In this document: positions 46,246-55,241 of the stretch, in pieces
How positions within the stretch are numbered: the stretch's first letter is position 1
How the letters are laid out: each line of letters starts with the position of its first letter
Assembly (NCBI GenBank): GCA_937959115.1
Contig: CALGAW010000013.1
Coordinates: forward strand, 1 to 64,000
Reading direction: 5' to 3'
Source of the DNA: an uncultured Saprospiraceae bacterium
GTDB taxonomy: Bacteria > Bacteroidota > Bacteroidia > Chitinophagales > Saprospiraceae
Length of the DNA: 64,000 nt
Translations under genes and position numbers: made by a program
The notes under the pieces: generated by a model
The model's input: the letters and a program-made list of their open reading frames with translations, nothing else
What the model was told of the DNA's origin: nothing
The model's database searches: none

Positions 46246-46866
46246 TTGAAAAAAAACATCCTTTTATTATTTGTAATCACCTGTTCTGTATCTTCTCTAT
46301 TTTCACAAACTCAAAAAGAAAGTCTAGCGGCACAAACCGCCAAAGGCAATAGTACGATTGGGTTTGATTTAGGTCTAGGCAATCCGCTCAGAATGCCAAT
46401 TTTTCAGCAATCTGCATCCTCTTTGAGTATTGCTCCATCACTAAACTATAGTTATTATCTAGCGAATAGATTATCTGTTGGAGGATCTATAAATACTGGA
46501 TTCACCAAATATTCTAATCGACTTTCAGCATCAAACAAGGAAATTGGTGCTTCAGTTTTTACACGGTATTATCCTATCAAAACTGTTGGCTTTTTTACTG
46601 AACTTGAATTTGAATATAGCTGGAATAAGTTCGATTTAAATAGAGACATAGAAGTAGACAATTTTAGTTCTCAATACTCCAAACAAACTACTGGTCTTGA
46701 TGTTGGATGGTCTTGGTGGCTTGGAAAAGATAAAAGGATCCTACTTGAAGCCCAAACAAGGCTGCTTGACTTTAACGTAACATCAAGTAATTCCTGGTTT
46801 GAAATAGCTCCAAGTTCGACTTCTATTGGTATAAAATATCAGCTTGGAAAAAAGAAAGGCTTTTAA
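46246..46866 (+). CDS. Outer-membrane beta-barrel protein (TTG start)
   Basis: This 206-aa protein starts at a TTG codon. The next residues KKNILLLFVITCSVSSLFSQ form a standard signal peptide, and no ATG is suitable. The body has barrel-like strands: STIGFDLGLGNPLRMPIF, LSIAPSLNYSYYLANRLSVG, IGASVFTRYYPIKTVGFF, GLDVGWSWWLGKDKRILLEA and a final TSIGIKYQLGKKKGF ending in Phe. It probably folds in the outer membrane with about ten strands. No specific function can be given. The upstream 200 bases hold no clear -7 element. A long imperfect hairpin follows the gene (46918-46976). Confidence 0.8.
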   Translation: MKKNILLLFVITCSVSSLFSQTQKESLAAQTAKGNSTIGFDLGLGNPLRMPIFQQSASSLSIAPSLNYSYYLANRLSVGGSINTGFTKYSNRLSASNKEIGASVFTRYYPIKTVGFFTELEFEYSWNKFDLNRDIEVDNFSSQYSKQTTGLDVGWSWWLGKDKRILLEAQTRLLDFNVTSSNSWFEIAPSSTSIGIKYQLGKKKGF

Positions 46867-46917
46867 TGTTTACCAAGTAGTGTTGAATTAGAATTCAAGC
46901 TAAAGAAAACGGAAAGT

Positions 46918-46976
46918 GTTGAAAGAGTGACATTATTACATGCAGGTAATATCTAATAATAATGTGGTGCTTTCAG
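46918..46976 (+). terminator. Long imperfect hairpin after the barrel gene
   Basis: GTTGAAAG plus ATTATTA (46918-46938) are complementary, with G-U pairs and small bulges, to TAATAAT plus CTTTCAGC (46955-46976). CGCTTTTC follows. It may be a weak terminator or another structured element. Confidence 0.35.
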
Positions 46977-47138
46977 CGCTTTTCAATGTAATTTCTAGTA
47001 TTTTTTGTCCTGTCAATATTAGTTTCTTTCAACCGCTCAACAATTGCTCAACATTTCCTAAATAATGGAATTTTTTCATTTATTGTTGGAAGTTTCAATT
47101 TCAGAAGACATCTTTGAGCTTTAATAAAGCAAGATGTT

Positions 47139-49517
47139 ATGAAAAATACAAGCCTAATCATCCTATTGATTTTGAGTATTGTTGCAAGTGGATTGACGCA
47201 AACAATTACAACTCAAACCATAAAAGGAATTGTGTTAGATAAAGACTCACAGATGCCTTTAATAGGTGCAACCGTCTCTATCACATCAATTGAACCAGTC
47301 ATTGGAGCAGCAACAGATATCAATGGCAATTTCGTCATCCCCAATGTCCCTACCGGCCGCCACAATATTGTCTGCGAGTATATCGGATATAAGCCTTCCC
47401 AGCTAGAAGGCGTCATCCTCAATTCAGCAAAAGAACTGGATCTTAACATTGAGCTGGTGGAATCCGTAGCTAAAGCAACTGAAACAGACATTGTGATCAC
47501 CGCTGAAGACAAAACCACCAACTCAAAAAAAGCGCAAAACGAATACAGCACACTCAGCTCAAGATCCTTCTCTGTTGAAGAAACGCAGAAATACCCTGGT
47601 AGTATTGCAGATCCCTCACGAATGGCGCTTTCCTTTGCAGGCGTGCAGATGGGACAAGACAACAATAATGACATCATTATCCGTAGCAACTCTGCAGTCG
47701 GACTGTCTTGGAGATTAGAAGGAGTTGATATCGCGAATCCCAACCACTTTGCACGTGCAGGCGGATCAGGAGGTGGTGTTTCTGCTTTCTCTGCCAGTGT
47801 ATTCAGCAATTCAGATTTTATGGCTGGTGCCTTTGCCCCTGAATATGGTGGTGCGCTTAGTGGAGTATTTGACATGAAATTCCGTAAAGGAAATCGAGAT
47901 AAAAGAGAATATACGGTTCGAGCAGGTCTCCTTGGTTTGGACTTCTCTACAGAAGGCCCAATAGAAAAAGGGCGCAGTAGTTATCTGTTTAACTATCGCT
48001 ACTCTACCCTTGGTATTCTCAATGCTTTTGGATTGTATGTAGTTGATGCTAGGACTGCCAACAACTTCCAAGACCTTTCCTTCAATATGTATTTTCCATC
48101 AAAGGACAATAAAACCATTGTAAATTTCTGGGGAATTGGAGGCTTAAGCAAGGAACAAAAGAACCCAGTAGCAGATACAGCTGATTGGAAAGTGTTTGAC
48201 CATCAAACCACCTATGTGTTCAACTCCAATATGGGGACTGCAGGTTTGTCTATGTCACGATTGCTAAAACACAATGATTATATAAAAACCGTAATCTCCG
48301 CTTCTGCTAACTACCTGACTTGGGATCGCGATTCAGTTGATTTAGCCTTAAACCGTAGTGTGATTCAAGACGAAAAGTACTTGAACGGCAGATATGATTG
48401 GACAACATTCTACAAGCGAAAATTTAGCCCTAAGTTCTCCCTAAAAACAGGATTAACCGCTCGAAATCAGTTCTATACACTGGAAAGGGCTTACCTAAAT
48501 TTTGCCTCCCGCACTTATGTAGAAGATTTGAATACAAAGGGAAGTACGTTTCAAGTTCAATATTATTTACAAGGAATCTACAAGCCTTCCGATAAGCTTT
48601 CGATTACTGGTGGATTGCACAATTTATACTTTGCACTTAACAATTCATGGTCGACTGAGCCACGAATTAGCATGAAATATCAGCTATCTGAGAAATCAGC
48701 ATTTACACTTGGTTATGGCATGCATAGTCAACCATTGCCAGTTGGCACTTACTTCATTTATCGTCTTGATTCACTAGGCAATAGAACCGATAATCAGGAC
48801 TTGGAGATGATGAAAGCACATCACATAGTTGGGGGTTTTGATCAATCTTTTAAGAACAAATCACACATTAATGTCGAAGTGTATTACCAGCAATTATACA
48901 ACATCCCAATTATCCCAGGAGGCAGCACGTTTTGGATGTTAAATGAGAAACGTGGCTATGGTAGGGAATACGGTAATGAACCTTTGGTAAGTGAAGGCAC
49001 AGGTCGAAATATGGGAATAGACATTACTTTTGAGAAATACTTGAGTAGAAACCTCTTCTTCCTCATTACAGGTTCGGTGTTTGATTCCAAGTACACGGTT
49101 GATGGTGTTGGCACTTACAATACACGCTACAATGGTGGTTACTCAAGTAGCGTGATGATTGGTAAGGAGTTTACGCTTAAGAAAAACAATGCCCTGTCCT
49201 TTAGTTTCCGTAATTTCTACAATGGTGGCTTGCGATATACGCCTGGTGATTCTGATGCTTCCCTTGCCCTTGGTGATCTCGTAGAAGATGAAAGTCGCTC
49301 CTACGAAGAGCAGATGAAGGACTATTGGCGGATAGACTTACAACTTGCATACCGTAAGAACAAACCCAATTATGCATGGTCTATCATTCTTGACACTCAA
49401 AATGTGCTTGGTTATGAAAATCAGAGAGAACTGAACTATGACTATAAGCTAAATGACTTCATTTTTAAACCACAATCGGGGTTCTTACCTGTGATTAGTT
49501 TCCAGATGGATTTTTAA
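47139..49517 (+). CDS. TonB-dependent receptor with N-terminal carboxypeptidase-like domain
   Basis: This 792-aa protein has a signal peptide (KNTSLIILLILSIVASGLTQ), a CarboxypepD-regulatory-like domain at ~25-110 (IKGIVLDKDSQMPLIGATVS, DINGNFVIPNVPTGRHNIV), a plug at ~125-245 (SFAGVQMGQDNNNDIIIRSN, WRLEGVDIANPNHFA) and a beta-barrel to the C-terminus, ending in Phe (FLPVISFQMDF). It should import a substrate across the outer membrane using TonB energy. No SusD-like gene lies next to it, so it is not a classical SusCD polysaccharide pair, and the ligand is unknown. No iron-box or other control site was recognised upstream. Confidence 0.92.
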   Translation: MKNTSLIILLILSIVASGLTQTITTQTIKGIVLDKDSQMPLIGATVSITSIEPVIGAATDINGNFVIPNVPTGRHNIVCEYIGYKPSQLEGVILNSAKELDLNIELVESVAKATETDIVITAEDKTTNSKKAQNEYSTLSSRSFSVEETQKYPGSIADPSRMALSFAGVQMGQDNNNDIIIRSNSAVGLSWRLEGVDIANPNHFARAGGSGGGVSAFSASVFSNSDFMAGAFAPEYGGALSGVFDMKFRKGNRDKREYTVRAGLLGLDFSTEGPIEKGRSSYLFNYRYSTLGILNAFGLYVVDARTANNFQDLSFNMYFPSKDNKTIVNFWGIGGLSKEQKNPVADTADWKVFDHQTTYVFNSNMGTAGLSMSRLLKHNDYIKTVISASANYLTWDRDSVDLALNRSVIQDEKYLNGRYDWTTFYKRKFSPKFSLKTGLTARNQFYTLERAYLNFASRTYVEDLNTKGSTFQVQYYLQGIYKPSDKLSITGGLHNLYFALNNSWSTEPRISMKYQLSEKSAFTLGYGMHSQPLPVGTYFIYRLDSLGNRTDNQDLEMMKAHHIVGGFDQSFKNKSHINVEVYYQQLYNIPIIPGGSTFWMLNEKRGYGREYGNEPLVSEGTGRNMGIDITFEKYLSRNLFFLITGSVFDSKYTVDGVGTYNTRYNGGYSSSVMIGKEFTLKKNNALSFSFRNFYNGGLRYTPGDSDASLALGDLVEDESRSYEEQMKDYWRIDLQLAYRKNKPNYAWSIILDTQNVLGYENQRELNYDYKLNDFIFKPQSGFLPVISFQMDF

Positions 49518-49530
49518 GGTTTATTGTGTT

Positions 49531-49558
49531 GTAGGGGCGAATTGCAATTCGCCCCTAC
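49531..49558. repeat. Perfect 28-bp palindrome (REP-like) between convergent genes
   Basis: GTAGGGGCGAATTG (49531-49544) is followed without spacer by its exact reverse complement (49545-49558). A degenerate copy lies at 60506-60533. Palindromes of this type are scattered in many bacterial genomes. On the minus strand its end supplies the TAG stop codon of the FG-GAP gene. It may also help terminate both convergent transcripts. Confidence 0.85.
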
Positions 49559-51462
49559 GGAACTTGTGTCTGTCTATTTCTGTTATTCCACACTTGACTT
49601 CTATCAAATGCATTGGAAACCCCATCTAGGTTAGGATCTACTTCAATATAACCCGTTTGATTTCGTTTATTCCAAACCTCACTTCGATCGGCAGAATTGA
49701 TCACGCCATCTTGATTCACATCACCTTCGAATACGACCTGACTTCCGTTTGTCAATAACTTCAATTCATTGTTAAATGCTCCTGATGTATTAAAATCATA
49801 GATGCCAGGGCAAAAACCATCAATATAAATCGGCATTGAAGACATCACATCAATATGCGTTCTATGACGAATGACCACCCAATAATTTCCTAGGCTAATC
49901 CCTGTGCTGGTAAAGTCAACAGCTGAACCACCGTCCAAATCAACAATATCACCATCGGCCTGCAGTAATGCAGAACGAGTTGCAACAGCGGTCGAACTAT
50001 CAGACGCTTCTCTTAATTCAATGAACACCCAGTCAACAATTGCATTTTGGCCAGTGCTATTAAGCACGCTATGGATGGTTGTTTCACCACCTCCACCAAT
50101 ATGAGTATAACCTAACAGGGAGTAAGGCTCTAAAAGTGGAATAAGTCCGTCAGATCGAAGGTCGTCATTCATTAACATAGTTGTCTCGTCGTACGGTCCT
50201 TCCAGAAGACAAGCAACTTTTACTTGATAGGAAGCAACGGGGCAACATGCGCCAAAGACTCTTACATGACCAGCATTGAAGCCATTCCCATCATTATAGT
50301 TAGCACCTACCGCAAGATTTGTCCCATTTGCGGAGAGTGCTACAGATTGTCCACATCGATCTCCTAGGGATGCACCAATAATATTACTGCCTAGTGGAGT
50401 CCAGATTCCATTTATATTTTCAAACACTCTGGCGACTCCATTCTTTGATCCACTTAGATCACTTAATGGTGCCCCAACAATCACTTTACTCCCATCTCCT
50501 GACAAGTCAACGGAGAAGCCAAACAGTTCGCCAGCTACACCATTGATAGCATTACCAATTTGTATCCAAGTTCCTCCGATCTCCTCAAAGATCTTTACGT
50601 GACCAGCATTGTGACCATTGTTATCATTCATAGATCCACCAACCGCTAGGTATGTGCCATCTGAAGATAGCGCAACCGAATTCCCAAAACCGTCAGTGGA
50701 AGCGTCGCCATCAAGGTCGCTTCCTACTTGGATCCAACTACCAGCATTTTCTTCAAAGACTCTTGCGTGACCTGAATTTATTCCGCCATCATCATTTGCG
50801 ATGGCTCCAATTGCTACTCGATTCCCGTTAGCAGACAAGGAGACTGAATAACCTGAATTGTCTCCTGGAGCTTCTCCCAGAATGTCGGGACCGATTTGTG
50901 TCCAAACACCACCGATTTCCTGAAAAACTCTAACCAGTCCATCGTTTATACCATTTCCATCATAAAGGGGTGCGCTGATCGCCACTCGTTTGCCATCAGC
51001 GGAGATAGATGTAGCGGTGCCAAATTGCCCCTCATCCTGAAGCGATTTGATATCTGCACCTACTTGTACCCATAGGCCTGAGACTTCTGCAAAGACTTTG
51101 ACATGCCCTCTATTTGTTCCTAAGCCATCGTTTTTGTGCGCACCAATTGCTACTCTATTCCCATCTTCCGATAAAGAAACGGACTTGCCAAACTCATCAC
51201 CTGCTGCAACTCCGTCGATATCACTTCCAATTTGGTTCCATGCTCCATTTACAAACTCTAGGATTCTGACATGTCCAGCCTCAGCACCATTATCATCATT
51301 TTCTCTTGCACCAATTGCGATTCTTTTTCCATCAAACGAAAGAGCAATAGCCTCCCCAAATTCATCGGTACTAAATTCTCCATTTATATCAGTTCCTAAT
51401 TGTGTTTGAGCGAAAGATTGAAGTAGGAAAAACATTAAGAAAAGTGTCGTCAACTGTTTCAT
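49555..51462 (-). CDS. Secreted FG-GAP-like propeller protein with dockerin-like C-terminal module
   Basis: This 635-aa protein has a signal peptide (KQLTTLFLMFFLLQSFAQ). Seven repeats of ~55-60 aa (~22-400) form a beta-propeller. Each carries a motif like DEFGKSVSLSEDGNRVAIGA, then GHVKVFAEVSGLWVQVG. They resemble FG-GAP/integrin-alpha repeats. Residues ~410-635 are a diverged copy of the shared C-terminal module (LEGPYD, VDWVFIELRE, VVIRHRTH) with two calcium loops, GDVNQDGVINSADRS and DPNLDGVSNAFDRS. Its stop codon lies in the palindrome at 49531-49558, so the natural end may have been cut or altered by that repeat. There is no type A tail. Confidence 0.85.
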   Translation of the reverse strand: MKQLTTLFLMFFLLQSFAQTQLGTDINGEFSTDEFGEAIALSFDGKRIAIGARENDDNGAEAGHVRILEFVNGAWNQIGSDIDGVAAGDEFGKSVSLSEDGNRVAIGAHKNDGLGTNRGHVKVFAEVSGLWVQVGADIKSLQDEGQFGTATSISADGKRVAISAPLYDGNGINDGLVRVFQEIGGVWTQIGPDILGEAPGDNSGYSVSLSANGNRVAIGAIANDDGGINSGHARVFEENAGSWIQVGSDLDGDASTDGFGNSVALSSDGTYLAVGGSMNDNNGHNAGHVKIFEEIGGTWIQIGNAINGVAGELFGFSVDLSGDGSKVIVGAPLSDLSGSKNGVARVFENINGIWTPLGSNIIGASLGDRCGQSVALSANGTNLAVGANYNDGNGFNAGHVRVFGACCPVASYQVKVACLLEGPYDETTMLMNDDLRSDGLIPLLEPYSLLGYTHIGGGGETTIHSVLNSTGQNAIVDWVFIELREASDSSTAVATRSALLQADGDIVDLDGGSAVDFTSTGISLGNYWVVIRHRTHIDVMSSMPIYIDGFCPGIYDFNTSGAFNNELKLLTNGSQVVFEGDVNQDGVINSADRSEVWNKRNQTGYIEVDPNLDGVSNAFDRSQVWNNRNRQTQVP

Positions 51463-51775
51463 AGTCCTTTGACTTTATAATATTAATAATTGTTTTAATT
51501 TATAATATTAATATTATTTTTCTTCAATCCCTAATTTTGAACTAAAAAAACAACCACCTGACTTCCAGCCAAATACAAGCTAAAATCAAAATACAATATA
51601 AGATCAAGTAACGATTATCAACACCATTCAACCTTAATTTTAACAGTAAAATCAATTTGAATTCCCTATCGATTTGAAATCGTAAAAGACCAGACACAAT
51701 AGAGTATCTTGACTTTTACATAAATTTATTCTATATTTATACCATCCTGCGATAAAATAATATAATTCGATTCCT
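51463..51775. other. 313-base divergent spacer without a gene
   Basis: This AT-rich spacer separates the FG-GAP gene (minus) and the di-haem peroxidase gene (plus). TATATTTA at 51732-51739 is one mismatch from the -7 consensus and could serve the peroxidase gene. Nothing else is supported. Confidence 0.4.
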
Positions 51776-53158
51776 ATGAAAAAGTATCTTATTTTTACTT
51801 TCATAGCGCTTGGCGTTATGCTCCTCTCCTCTCTTCATTATTTTAATGGCGGAGATCCTATTCTACCTGCAACCCCCTATTCATATGAGATTGATCTCCT
51901 GCCGGATCATTTAGACTCAACTAATTATGGAGTTACTTCAGACACAATCTTGTCGTTTGTGGATGATCGTATTGCCACGTTAGGTAGAGTTTTGTTTTAC
52001 GATGAGTTGTTATCCGCAACTGAAGATATTTCGTGTGGGACGTGTCATCTTCAACAATTTTCATTTGCTGATAGTCTTACCTTTAGCCATGGAGTAAATT
52101 CATCAACTGCAAGAAACTCACTACAATTGAATGATTTAGGCTGGTCCAATCAAACCACCTTTTTCTGGGACATGAAAATTTCTTCACCTACTCCACTGTT
52201 AGATACTTTATTGGCAAGTGCGATTAAGTTACCATTAACAGATCCCAATGAAATTGGAGTTTCGGATGTAAATGTTATGATTCAGAAAATGAACTCAACG
52301 ACTTATTATCCAGGACTATTTTCAGATGCTTTTGGAAGCCCAACGATCACCGAACCATTGATTACAGAGGCGTTAAGCAATTTTATTAGTTCTATGGTTA
52401 CATTTGATTCTAAGTTTGACCAATCTTCAACGCTAGGGAGCTCAGTAACCTTGACCACACAAGAAGCGAATGGGAAGCTCCTTTTCGAAACAGACTGTCA
52501 GATTTGCCATGCGGATGGTTCTAATTTTTTCACTGATGGAGGCCCAACGCATGCACCTCTTCCTGTTTATGATAATGGAATGGAACGAGACAGTAGCGAT
52601 CTTGGTGCTGGGGAATGGTTACCTGGGTTTGAATATCAATATAAAATCCCTACACTTAGAAATATAGAAGTGACTGGCCCATATATGCACGATGGGAGAT
52701 TTACCACATTAGAAGAGGTGATCAACCATTACAGTGATAGTGTTATTGTAGCTTCTCAATGGATAATAAGTCCAGGATTTGGGTATACTCAAACCGAAAA
52801 AGATGAGTTAGTCGCATTCCTTAAAACATTGACGTCACCTAACTTATTGACGCATGACAAATGGTCCGATCCATTCCCAGGGCTTTCTACAGATTTAGAT
52901 GACCAGGATGCATCAACCTTGACTGTAAATGTATTTCCGAATCCGTCCTCAGAGGTTGCTACCATCCAGTTTAAAAATGAGCGTCGACAAATGACATACC
53001 TCAAAGTCTTTTCAACGAATGGACAATTGATGGCTCACCGCTCAACACACAAATCTGCAATCAGAATCACCGTAACAGATTATCCAGCGGGTACTTATAT
53101 GGTTAAACTGAGCCAAGAGGACCAAGAGATTACGAAGCAGTTAGTTGTTGTACACTAA
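51776..53158 (+). CDS. Di-haem cytochrome c peroxidase (MauG/CcpA family) with T9SS tail
   Basis: This 460-aa protein has an N-terminal signal/hydrophobic stretch (KKYLIFTFIALGVMLLSSLH). Two haem-binding CxxCH motifs are present, CGTCH at 87-91 and CQICH at 241-245, with the peroxidase-like LGRVLFYDELLSATEDISCG, HGVNSSTARNSLQLND, KIPTLRNIEVTGPYMHDGRF and TLEEVINHYSDS. The last ~80 residues are a T9SS type A tail (VNVFPNPSSEVATIQF ... AGTYMVKLSQEDQEIT, then KQLVVVH). Di-haem peroxidases normally stay in the periplasm and reduce hydrogen peroxide or oxidise protein residues; the tail predicts passage through T9SS to the surface. It is transcribed alone. Confidence 0.92.
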   Translation: MKKYLIFTFIALGVMLLSSLHYFNGGDPILPATPYSYEIDLLPDHLDSTNYGVTSDTILSFVDDRIATLGRVLFYDELLSATEDISCGTCHLQQFSFADSLTFSHGVNSSTARNSLQLNDLGWSNQTTFFWDMKISSPTPLLDTLLASAIKLPLTDPNEIGVSDVNVMIQKMNSTTYYPGLFSDAFGSPTITEPLITEALSNFISSMVTFDSKFDQSSTLGSSVTLTTQEANGKLLFETDCQICHADGSNFFTDGGPTHAPLPVYDNGMERDSSDLGAGEWLPGFEYQYKIPTLRNIEVTGPYMHDGRFTTLEEVINHYSDSVIVASQWIISPGFGYTQTEKDELVAFLKTLTSPNLLTHDKWSDPFPGLSTDLDDQDASTLTVNVFPNPSSEVATIQFKNERRQMTYLKVFSTNGQLMAHRSTHKSAIRITVTDYPAGTYMVKLSQEDQEITKQLVVVH

Positions 53159-53304
53159 GCACCAGAGTTCGGCCCTTAACTTGCTGTTACCAACGGATTT
53201 AAGCTCCGTCAGGTAAGATACCTTTGTCATGAATACTAGGATCTATGCTATGGCAGCAGGGAAAATTATACCACTGTTTTTCAGTTCTCATTTAGTGTGA
53301 TTTG

Positions 53305-54966
53305 CTATAATACAACTAGCTTCTCCCAGTTAGATTGGCCACCAACGATCAAATTAATGAAGTACGTGCCAGGCAACAGCTCCTTAATATCAATATTTTG
53401 TGAGAAAACACCAGAAGACAGGCGACCGATCTGAGAATGCGTTAACTTCTTACCAGACACATCAAACAATTGGATTGTTAAATTGGCAGCTTGCTCTAAG
53501 TGACCACTAATTGAAACAAAACCACTACTAGGATTTGGGTAAACAGATATTGAATTCAATAATTCCAGCTCTTCGCTTGCAGTAGAAGAACAGTAACTCA
53601 CAGCAACCAACAGTTGGTTATTGTATTGATTGTTATAAGTTGACGCTGAAGAAGAACTAGCAGAAGCATCATCTGAGTAAATGATTCGTTGTCCTTGCAA
53701 ATTTTTATACGTTGCAGAACAACCACTAGAAAATGGATCAGTGCAAACGTTTTGATTTGGAAAGAATATACTACCACCAGCAGCAGCCCAGTGCTCTCCA
53801 TCTCCAGTGCAAGTGCTGTTTGGACTCATCGCATTGTCATCATAATAATTACCGAATCCAGCCTCAGTAGGAACGATTACATCAGTGATTGTACGGTAAA
53901 GAATTGAGACCGTGCCTTGAGCTCCTTGTAACTGCATCCAATCAGTTAACGTAGTTCCTACTTGATCTGGAATACCATCTACTGTTACACCTAAGGTATT
54001 TTGATCAGAATAAACCATCCCATTCGCATTGCTATTGAAGTCAAAGGCGTCATATATTGCAGGAATTTCGTGAACTCTCAAGTCTGTTAGAATGTCTTGT
54101 CTGCCTTCATAGAACAAGTGCGTTCTTTGTGTAAGCGGGCCGCTGTTTGCTCCCATGTAGGAACGAATGACACGCAACGCACCGTCCTTGTTTGTAATGT
54201 AAGCATTTTCCTCTTGTGAAAAGGTGTCTTCACTTCTTTGGCAAAATCCAGGGGCAAAAAACGATTTATGGCGATCTAGTATATCCGTATTTGTGCCACC
54301 AGTCAGTTTATATTCATCACTCACCCATTCTGCTGAAAAATGCCACGAATATTTTGCAGAGGTGATTGTAGTGTTCTCAGCATTCCAACCAGTTAAATGT
54401 GCTGGAAAGCCAGCTACAGTAGTCACATTGGTAGACATACTCACAGCATCCTGCCCAGCATCTTGCTGTAGCCCTCCGTTTTGTTGAAACAAGTAGATAT
54501 AGCCGATTCCTCCTAGTGGATCTGTAATTGAGATGATCGTGCAACCAGTCACATTAACACCACCAGGGTAAGTACCGTCACTTAATCCTCCTGCGTCTTT
54601 TGCCATAAATACAAGTTCGTCATCATGGTCAAAAAAGATATCTGTATCATTTCCTATATAGGTATTGGGATCGCAGTAAAATAGAATTTTAGGGTTATTC
54701 GGAGAAGGCGGTATTGGGGAACCTATTGCAAGTGGGCCGTAGGGAGCAACAATGTCTAGCAGAATCATTTCATCAATTTGAATCGGGATTTGTACCCAAC
54801 CATTTGTAAACTTAAACCCAACGATGTCTGAAGGTAATCCGCCTGTGCCTCCAAGCTGAGCACCTTTAATAACGATCGGGTCATTGATCCGATTGAGCGT
54901 GCTTGTTTGAGCGATTATTACCATTGCGTTACAAAGCAAAAGTAGAATAAGGGAGAAATGTTTCAT
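53305..54966 (-). CDS. T9SS-secreted protein of unknown function
   Basis: This 553-aa precursor has a signal peptide (KHFSLILLLLCNAMVIIAQ). Residues ~25-465 give no recognised domain: INDPIVIKGAQLGGTGGLPS, WVQIPIQIDEMILLD and DDELVFMAKDAGGLSDG suggest a beta-rich fold, and a Cys/Ser-rich stretch (FPNQNVCTDPFSSGCSATYK) lies near 405. The last ~80 residues are a type A sorting tail (ISVYPNPSSGFVSISGHL ... PGTYFINLIVGGQSNWEKLV). Whether it binds or cuts a substrate cannot be said. It is followed on the same strand, after about 150 bases, by no partner, and stands alone. Confidence 0.82.
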   Translation of the reverse strand: MKHFSLILLLLCNAMVIIAQTSTLNRINDPIVIKGAQLGGTGGLPSDIVGFKFTNGWVQIPIQIDEMILLDIVAPYGPLAIGSPIPPSPNNPKILFYCDPNTYIGNDTDIFFDHDDELVFMAKDAGGLSDGTYPGGVNVTGCTIISITDPLGGIGYIYLFQQNGGLQQDAGQDAVSMSTNVTTVAGFPAHLTGWNAENTTITSAKYSWHFSAEWVSDEYKLTGGTNTDILDRHKSFFAPGFCQRSEDTFSQEENAYITNKDGALRVIRSYMGANSGPLTQRTHLFYEGRQDILTDLRVHEIPAIYDAFDFNSNANGMVYSDQNTLGVTVDGIPDQVGTTLTDWMQLQGAQGTVSILYRTITDVIVPTEAGFGNYYDDNAMSPNSTCTGDGEHWAAAGGSIFFPNQNVCTDPFSSGCSATYKNLQGQRIIYSDDASASSSSASTYNNQYNNQLLVAVSYCSSTASEELELLNSISVYPNPSSGFVSISGHLEQAANLTIQLFDVSGKKLTHSQIGRLSSGVFSQNIDIKELLPGTYFINLIVGGQSNWEKLVVL

Positions 54967-55241
54967 ATAGGATAATTTTCTGTCTTGTAAAATACAAAAA
55001 AGAAAATTACTTTCCAGACGTTTGAAATTCGTATAGATTGAATGAACACTTAAAATAGCCGATCAATCATTACAACCATCTATAAAACCGTGAAAATGGC
55101 CACCTAGTTTTACTTCAAACCTATGAATTCCTGCTATACTCCAGTCTTTTTTTTGCAGATTAGCTGGAGGAACGGTGTTCTATGCTATACCGATAGAGTC
55201 GCAAACAAATAACAATACAATTTCAAGGAGGAGCTACCTCA

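Noticed and set aside
47139-49517. A SusCD polysaccharide utilisation locus around the TonB receptor and the glycanase
   Set aside because: No SusD-like gene is present and the two genes are 7 kb apart with unrelated genes between.
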